This document shows, in pieces, positions 41,237 through 45,789 of a DNA stretch of 45,789 bases. Every line of letters starts with the position of its first letter. The stretch's first letter is position 1. The notes below the pieces were generated by a model. It did not search any database. It was not told the DNA's origin and saw only the letters and a list, made by a program, of their open reading frames with translations. The position numbers were made by a program, and so were the translations under genes. The stretch is from Deltaproteobacteria bacterium (GTDB lineage: Bacteria > Desulfobacterota > Desulfobaccia > Desulfobaccales > 0-14-0-80-60-11): positions 1 to 45,789 of the forward strand of contig VGSW01000010.1 of the NCBI GenBank assembly GCA_016874915.1. The letters run 5' to 3'.

Positions 41237-42511
41237 ATGCCCTTCACCTCCTTCAGCTTCATCCACTGCGCCGACCTGCACCTGGACAGTCCCTTTGAGG
41301 GCCTCCACGCTGTGGCCCCTTTTCTCGGCCGCCTGCTCCGGGACGCCACCTTCCGGGCCTTCGATAATGTCATCGACCTGGCCCTTGATGAAAAGGTGGA
41401 CTTTATCATCGTGGCCGGGGACGTCTATGACGCGGCAGACCGCAGCCTCCGGGCCCAGACCCGCTTCCGGGACGCCCTGGGGCGGGCCGCGGCCGCGGGC
41501 ATCTCCTGTTTCGTGGCCCACGGCAACCATGACCCCTTGTCAGGCTGGGAAGCGGGCCTGGAGATGGCCGCCGGGGTGCACCGCTTCGGCGGCGACGCGG
41601 TGGAAAGGTTCGTAGTGGAGCGCCGGGGGGAGCCTCTGGCGGCCATTTACGGCATCAGCTATCCCGTGGGGGAGGTGCGGGAGAACCTGGTTCCCCACTT
41701 TCCTCAGACCAAAGAAAGCCTCTTCGCCATCGGCGTCCTCCACGCCAATCTAGGGGGTGACGCCACCGGCCACGACAATTACGCCCCTTGCACCCTGGAA
41801 GACCTGCTTTACGCCCCCCTGGACTACTGGGCTTTAGGGCATGTCCACACCCGCCAAATTCTCCGGCCTGGACGTCCTTGCGTGGTTTACCCGGGCAACA
41901 CCCAGGGCCGCAGCATCCGGGAGCCGGAAGCGCGGGGCTGCTACCTGGTGCGGGTGGCCGACGACGGCCATATTACCCCGGAGTTTATGGCCACCGACGT
42001 GGTACGCTGGCACTTTCAGGAACTGGACATCTCCGGCCTTAGCAGCCTGGACGAACTCCTGGCCGGACTGCACCGGGCCCGGGATGAGGCCCGCGCCGCC
42101 AGCGATGGCCGGGGCGCGGTGGTGCGCCTCCATCTCACCGGCCGAGGCGACCTGCACCATGACCTGCGCCGGGTGGACCCGGAGCGGGACCTGGCTGCGG
42201 TCCTGAGGGAAGGTGAGGGGGACCGTCCGGATTTTGTCTTTTATGAATCCATCGTCAACCGCACCCGGCCCGCCCTGGACCTGGCCCAGCGGCGCCTGGT
42301 GCAGGATTTCGTGGGCGACTTCTTAAGCGCGGCGGAAGCCATCCGCCAGGGGGATAATCCCCAGGAGACCCTGCGGGAGGTCTTGATGGGGCGGCCGGAA
42401 AGTCGGGCCATGCTGCACCAGTTGGAGCAGCTTAATGAGGCCGGCTTGTTGGAAATCCTGGAAAACGCGGAAACCCTGGGATTAGACCTGCTGCTCCCCG
42501 AAGAAGAATAA
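41237..42511 (+). CDS. YhaO/SbcD-like DNA repair metallophosphoesterase
   Basis: This 424-residue exonuclease subunit is of the SbcD/Mre11 group, closest in style to YhaO. The calcineurin-like metal motifs are FIHCADLHLDSPFEG, FIIVAGDVYDAADRS, FVAHGNHDPLSGWE, IGVLHAN and YWALGHVHTRQIL. A C-terminal capping region (FVGDFLSAAEAIRQGDNPQETL) would bind the partner's coiled coil. The ATG at 41237 lies 14 bases after the tRNA terminator. The stop precedes the ATG of the large ATPase gene by 2 bases, so the two should form one complex acting on DNA ends. Confidence 0.9.
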   Translation: MPFTSFSFIHCADLHLDSPFEGLHAVAPFLGRLLRDATFRAFDNVIDLALDEKVDFIIVAGDVYDAADRSLRAQTRFRDALGRAAAAGISCFVAHGNHDPLSGWEAGLEMAAGVHRFGGDAVERFVVERRGEPLAAIYGISYPVGEVRENLVPHFPQTKESLFAIGVLHANLGGDATGHDNYAPCTLEDLLYAPLDYWALGHVHTRQILRPGRPCVVYPGNTQGRSIREPEARGCYLVRVADDGHITPEFMATDVVRWHFQELDISGLSSLDELLAGLHRARDEARAASDGRGAVVRLHLTGRGDLHHDLRRVDPERDLAAVLREGEGDRPDFVFYESIVNRTRPALDLAQRRLVQDFVGDFLSAAEAIRQGDNPQETLREVLMGRPESRAMLHQLEQLNEAGLLEILENAETLGLDLLLPEEE

Positions 42512-42513
42512 CT

Positions 42514-45500
42514 ATGCGCATCACCGGCTTCCATCTGGACGGCTTTGGTATCTACCACAACCAGGGGGTTCAAGAGATCCCCCCGGGTCTGACGTTGTTC
42601 CTGGGGGAAAACGAGGCCGGTAAAACCACTCTGATGGAGTTCATCCGCGCCGTTCTGTTCGGCTTTGTCAAGCAGAGAAAAGGCGGGAAACCCATCAACG
42701 AATATCCTCCCTGGCGGGGGGGCCAACACGGCGGCCGCCTCCAGGTGGTCACGGCCGACAGCCGCCGCCTTACTATTTCCCGGGCGGGCCGGGACGCCAC
42801 CTTGACGGAAGCGGGTAACCCCCCGGAAACTTTTAAAGAGCCCGGAAAGTTGTTGGGCGGCATCGACCGCAACACTTTTGTGCGCATTTTTGCCATCGGC
42901 CTGGAGGATATGCAAAGCCTGGACGTCCTCTCCCCGGAAGGGGTGGGGAGCCGCCTGTTCGCCGCCGGAGCCGGGTTGAGGGGCGCGTCGGTGCCCGGGG
43001 CAATAAAATATCTGGATGATGAGTTAGGCAAGCTGGTAACTTCCACCGGCGTCGGGAAAACCAGGCTCATCGGTCAATTGTCGGGCCGATTGAAGGAGGT
43101 GGAAGCGGAACTCCGGGACATCCGAGGCCAGGCCGGAGAATATGCCCGGGGCCATAAGCGCCTGGCGGAATTAGAGGCCAGGATCAAAGCAAGCCGCCAA
43201 GAGGCCGAGGCCATCTCCCGCCGCCGGCGGCGTCTGGAACAATTGGAGCAGGCCCGGGAAGCCTGGGTGAAACGGGGCGCGGCCCGGGACAAGGCTGGAA
43301 GCCTGGAATATGCCCGGAATTTTCCGCCGGAAGGGCTAAACCGGTTCCACAGCATCAATGAGGCCCTGGAAGACCTTCGCGCTCGCCAACAGCAAAGGCG
43401 GCAGGAGATTGCGGCGTGGGAGCAACAGCTCAGCCTCCTCTCGGTGGACCAGGCCGTCCTGGACCAACGGCAGGCCATCGAGGTCTTGCTGGAGGATCGG
43501 AAAATGCTGTCCTCCGCCTTAAAGGATCTGCCACTGGCCGAAAACCGGGTGAAGCAGGCTGAAGAGGAGTTCCGCCGTCGCCTTCAGGACCTGGGCCTCC
43601 ATTGGACCGAGGAGATGCTGGAGCGGGTGGACACCTCAGTGCCCGTTCGCCATCAGGCCAGCGAGTTCGGGAGGCAACTGGATGCGGCCGCCAGGCATGA
43701 AGAACAGGCCCTGGCCTGGCAACAGACGCGGCAGGAAGCCGCAGCGGAGGCGCAGGAGGCGGCAGTTGAGGCCCAACGCCGACTACAGCAACTTGCCCCA
43801 CCGCCCCTAGTTGATTGGGAAGAACTGCAGGCCAGGCAGGACGCGGTCCGCGTCATTCGATCGTTGCTGCATCAGCGGGACCTGGTAGCCGGCCGGCTGG
43901 AGGCCGGGGGTAAGTCCCTGGAGGAAAATCAAAAGCGGATGGAATCTCTGCAACGTCAGGCCGAGGCCGGGACCAAACCCCTGCCCGGCTGGCTGGGGTT
44001 GGCCACGGCCGCCTTGGTAGCGATCCTGGCCGGGTGGTTCCTCTCTCAACATTCTTACCTGCCTGCCGCCTTGAGCCTGGCCGGGGCCGCCGGTCTGGTC
44101 ATTCTCCTGGAGAGCATGCGGCGCCGGCAAAAGACTGATCAGAGCCGGCGGATTTCCCAGATTCAGCAGGAAATCCAAGAGGTAGAGAAGTTTTTGCAAG
44201 CCCGGCGCCAGGAGATAAGCCGTCTGGAGGAAGACCTGGAGGCCGTTTCCCGTGAAATGGCGCGGATATCTGAAGATGCCGGGCTCCCGCCGCCGAAAGA
44301 TTTGATGCAGTGGGAACAGGTGGCGGAAGACCTGGAGCAGGTGGCGGAACAATGGCGCGCCCGGCAAATCCAAGAACAGGAGGCTGCTAAGGCCGCGGCT
44401 CACGCCGAGAAATGCCTCAAGAAACTCGAAGAAGCCCGGGCCGCCGCGGGGGAGGCCCTCGTAAAACATCAGGCTTTGGCGGCGAAGTGGGAAGCATGGC
44501 TGGCCGCGGAAAATTTTTCCCCCACCCTGCGCCCGGAAGGATTTGCCACGGTACTCCAGGCGGTGGAAAGCGCCCGGAGTACCCGGCGCCATATGGAGGA
44601 GCCCCGGTTGCGGCTGGCGCAGATGACCGATTACCTGGCGCAAACTCGGGCCAGGATTCGCCGGGTGCTGGACGCCTGCGGCAAGGCCCCGTTATCCGGG
44701 GAGGCGGGATTGGAGGACCTGGACGCCCTGCGCCGGGACCTCGAAGCCAACCTGAAGACCCTCAAAAAAAAGATGGACCTGGAGGCAAAGCTGGAGGCCG
44801 CCGCCGACGCGCTCGCCTCGCTTCAATCCCAGGAACAGGAACAGGAAAAGCAACGCCTTGATTTATTGGAAAAGGCTGGGGCCGCAGATGATGAAGAATT
44901 TCTTCGCCTCTCAGAGGCTTACCGCGAATGGCGCGAGTTGATTAAGACAATTGACGGCGAAGAAATCAAGCTCCTGACCATTGCCGGTAACCCTGAAATT
45001 CTGGCCGCGTTGGAAAAGGAGCTTCAAGAAACCGATCCCTTACAACTGCAAGAAGAAGAGGAACAGCTGGAAACTCGCTTACAGTGGATTAACGACTCCA
45101 TAGATGCCGATCAAGATGAACGGGGCGGCCTCAAAAATCGATTGGCCGAACTGGCCCAGAGTGAAAAACTGGGAGAACTTCTGTTGCGGCAGCGGTCTCT
45201 CCAGGAAGAGGTGACCCAGGCCACCCGGCGCTGGGCCGCCCTAGCGGTGTGCCGCCACCTCCTGGAGCAGGCCCGGCTGGTGTATGAGCGGGAGCGCCAG
45301 CCCCAGGTGATCACCGAAGCCCGCCGGTTTCTCCGCATCATGACCAGGATGCCCTATCGCCTGGTTTCTTCGGTGGGAGAGGAGGCTATTCATCTGGAGG
45401 ATCCCACTCTCCGGCGCAAAGAAGAAATCGCCTGGAGCGCCGGGTTGGCGGACCAGGTTTATCTATCCATCCGTCTGGGCTTGGCCCGGGAATTCAGCCG

Positions 45501-45789
45501 CCACGCGGAGCCGCTGCCCCTCATCATGGATGACGTGCTGCTGAAGTTTGACCCCGGCCGCCGCCTGGGCGCCGCCCGGGTCATCCTGGAAGCCGCCCGG
45601 GACCAGCAGGTGCTGTTTTTCTCCTGCCACCCGGAATTCGGCGACATCTTTGCCCAGGTCTCTCAGGAACCGGAGCACCAGGGCGCACAGGTGATGGTGT
45701 ATCATATTGACGATGGCGTTATTGGTTTGAGGGGAGGGCCGGGGGACAGCAAGTCCCCCGCCCTCCCCTCAAACTCCCCTCCCAACCCC
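42514..45789 (+). CDS. YhaN/SbcC-like SMC-type ATPase, 3'-partial
   Basis: This frame stays open from the ATG at 42514 to the right edge, at least 1,092 residues. The start MRITGFHLDGFGIYHNQ and the Walker A motif LGENEAGKTTLMEFIRAVLFG are those of the SbcC/RecN-like head. Long heptad-rich Gln/Arg/Glu coiled coils follow. Residues about 490-530 contain two adjacent hydrophobic segments (WLGLATAALVAILAGWF and LPAALSLAGAAGLVILL), a feature of YhaN not found in SbcC. The C-terminal head has the signature-like WSAGLADQVYLSIRLGLA and Walker B LPLIMDDVLLKFD, with FFSCHPEF after it. The final 20 or more codons run into a palindromic repeat, so the stop lies just outside. It forms an ATPase/nuclease pair with the gene before it. 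Confidence 0.9.
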   Translation, partial: MRITGFHLDGFGIYHNQGVQEIPPGLTLFLGENEAGKTTLMEFIRAVLFGFVKQRKGGKPINEYPPWRGGQHGGRLQVVTADSRRLTISRAGRDATLTEAGNPPETFKEPGKLLGGIDRNTFVRIFAIGLEDMQSLDVLSPEGVGSRLFAAGAGLRGASVPGAIKYLDDELGKLVTSTGVGKTRLIGQLSGRLKEVEAELRDIRGQAGEYARGHKRLAELEARIKASRQEAEAISRRRRRLEQLEQAREAWVKRGAARDKAGSLEYARNFPPEGLNRFHSINEALEDLRARQQQRRQEIAAWEQQLSLLSVDQAVLDQRQAIEVLLEDRKMLSSALKDLPLAENRVKQAEEEFRRRLQDLGLHWTEEMLERVDTSVPVRHQASEFGRQLDAAARHEEQALAWQQTRQEAAAEAQEAAVEAQRRLQQLAPPPLVDWEELQARQDAVRVIRSLLHQRDLVAGRLEAGGKSLEENQKRMESLQRQAEAGTKPLPGWLGLATAALVAILAGWFLSQHSYLPAALSLAGAAGLVILLESMRRRQKTDQSRRISQIQQEIQEVEKFLQARRQEISRLEEDLEAVSREMARISEDAGLPPPKDLMQWEQVAEDLEQVAEQWRARQIQEQEAAKAAAHAEKCLKKLEEARAAAGEALVKHQALAAKWEAWLAAENFSPTLRPEGFATVLQAVESARSTRRHMEEPRLRLAQMTDYLAQTRARIRRVLDACGKAPLSGEAGLEDLDALRRDLEANLKTLKKKMDLEAKLEAAADALASLQSQEQEQEKQRLDLLEKAGAADDEEFLRLSEAYREWRELIKTIDGEEIKLLTIAGNPEILAALEKELQETDPLQLQEEEEQLETRLQWINDSIDADQDERGGLKNRLAELAQSEKLGELLLRQRSLQEEVTQATRRWAALAVCRHLLEQARLVYERERQPQVITEARRFLRIMTRMPYRLVSSVGEEAIHLEDPTLRRKEEIAWSAGLADQVYLSIRLGLAREFSRHAEPLPLIMDDVLLKFDPGRRLGAARVILEAARDQQVLFFSCHPEFGDIFAQVSQEPEHQGAQVMVYHIDDGVIGLRGGPGDSKSPALPSNSPPNP
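45726..45789. repeat. Palindromic repeat at the right edge, continuing the ATPase frame
   Basis: ttgaggggagggccggggga and tcccccgccctcccctcaa are the arms, with a loop that differs from the murF copy, followed by actcccctcccaacccc. It is almost identical to bases 27132-27195 inside murF. It is cut by the window end. Confidence 0.8.

Overview
The window is a high-GC bacterial chromosome segment. It most resembles Desulfobacterota (former Deltaproteobacteria, for example a Desulfobacca- or Syntrophobacter-like lineage). This rests on the queA-tgt-yajC group, an 'Aquifex-type' aconitase, a three-domain acyl-CoA synthetase/ACP/PlsC fusion, a radical SAM gene directly after ftsZ, and a full dcw (division and cell wall) cluster whose MurE carries the meso-diaminopimelate DNPR motif. 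The taxonomic call is inference. Start codons are often GTG or TTG, and the gaps between genes are packed with palindromic G/C-rich and other dispersed repeats.

Layout. 1-11 kb (+ strand): queA (cut by the window edge), tgt, yajC, a bacterial dynamin-like GTPase, dprA, an orphan DUF2283 gene, topA and trmFO. 11-33.3 kb (- strand, read right to left): a sigma70-like promoter and a three-repeat MraZ operator, then mraZ, rsmH, ftsL, ftsI, murE, murF, an AT-rich exported orphan, mraY, a possible 34-residue membrane peptide, murD, ftsW, murG, a three-gene AT-rich cassette (DUF488, DUF488, putative dual-OB protein), murC, ftsQ, ftsA, ftsZ and a radical SAM gene. 33.6-34.7 kb (-): ruvX and a small EamA-type transporter. 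34.9-45.8 kb (+): a glycerophosphodiester phosphodiesterase, the acyl-CoA synthetase/ACP/acyltransferase fusion, aconitase, tRNA-His, and a YhaO/YhaN (SbcD/SbcC-like) pair whose second gene runs off the right edge.

How they work together. The minus-strand cluster supplies the enzymes from UDP-MurNAc to lipid II (MurC, MurD, MurE, MurF, MraY, MurG) plus the divisome (FtsL, FtsI, FtsQ, FtsA, FtsZ, FtsW), under apparent MraZ autoregulation. MurB and Ddl are not in the cluster, and SecD/SecF do not follow YajC.

The two most unusual signals are these. (1) A compact DUF488-DUF488-dual-OB cassette sits within 7-9 bp of murG and murC inside this essential operon. Its first protein carries a QMSLF peptide resembling a sliding-clamp-binding motif. 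(2) A family of palindromic repeats has entered coding sequence in frame: inside murF, probably inside queA, and as the tail of the dynamin-like protein, where MurF and the dynamin-like protein show nearly the same peptide. A separate 139-bp element is present in three near-identical copies, bounded by hairpins, with a paired base change in one stem. No transposase, CRISPR array or rRNA was seen.
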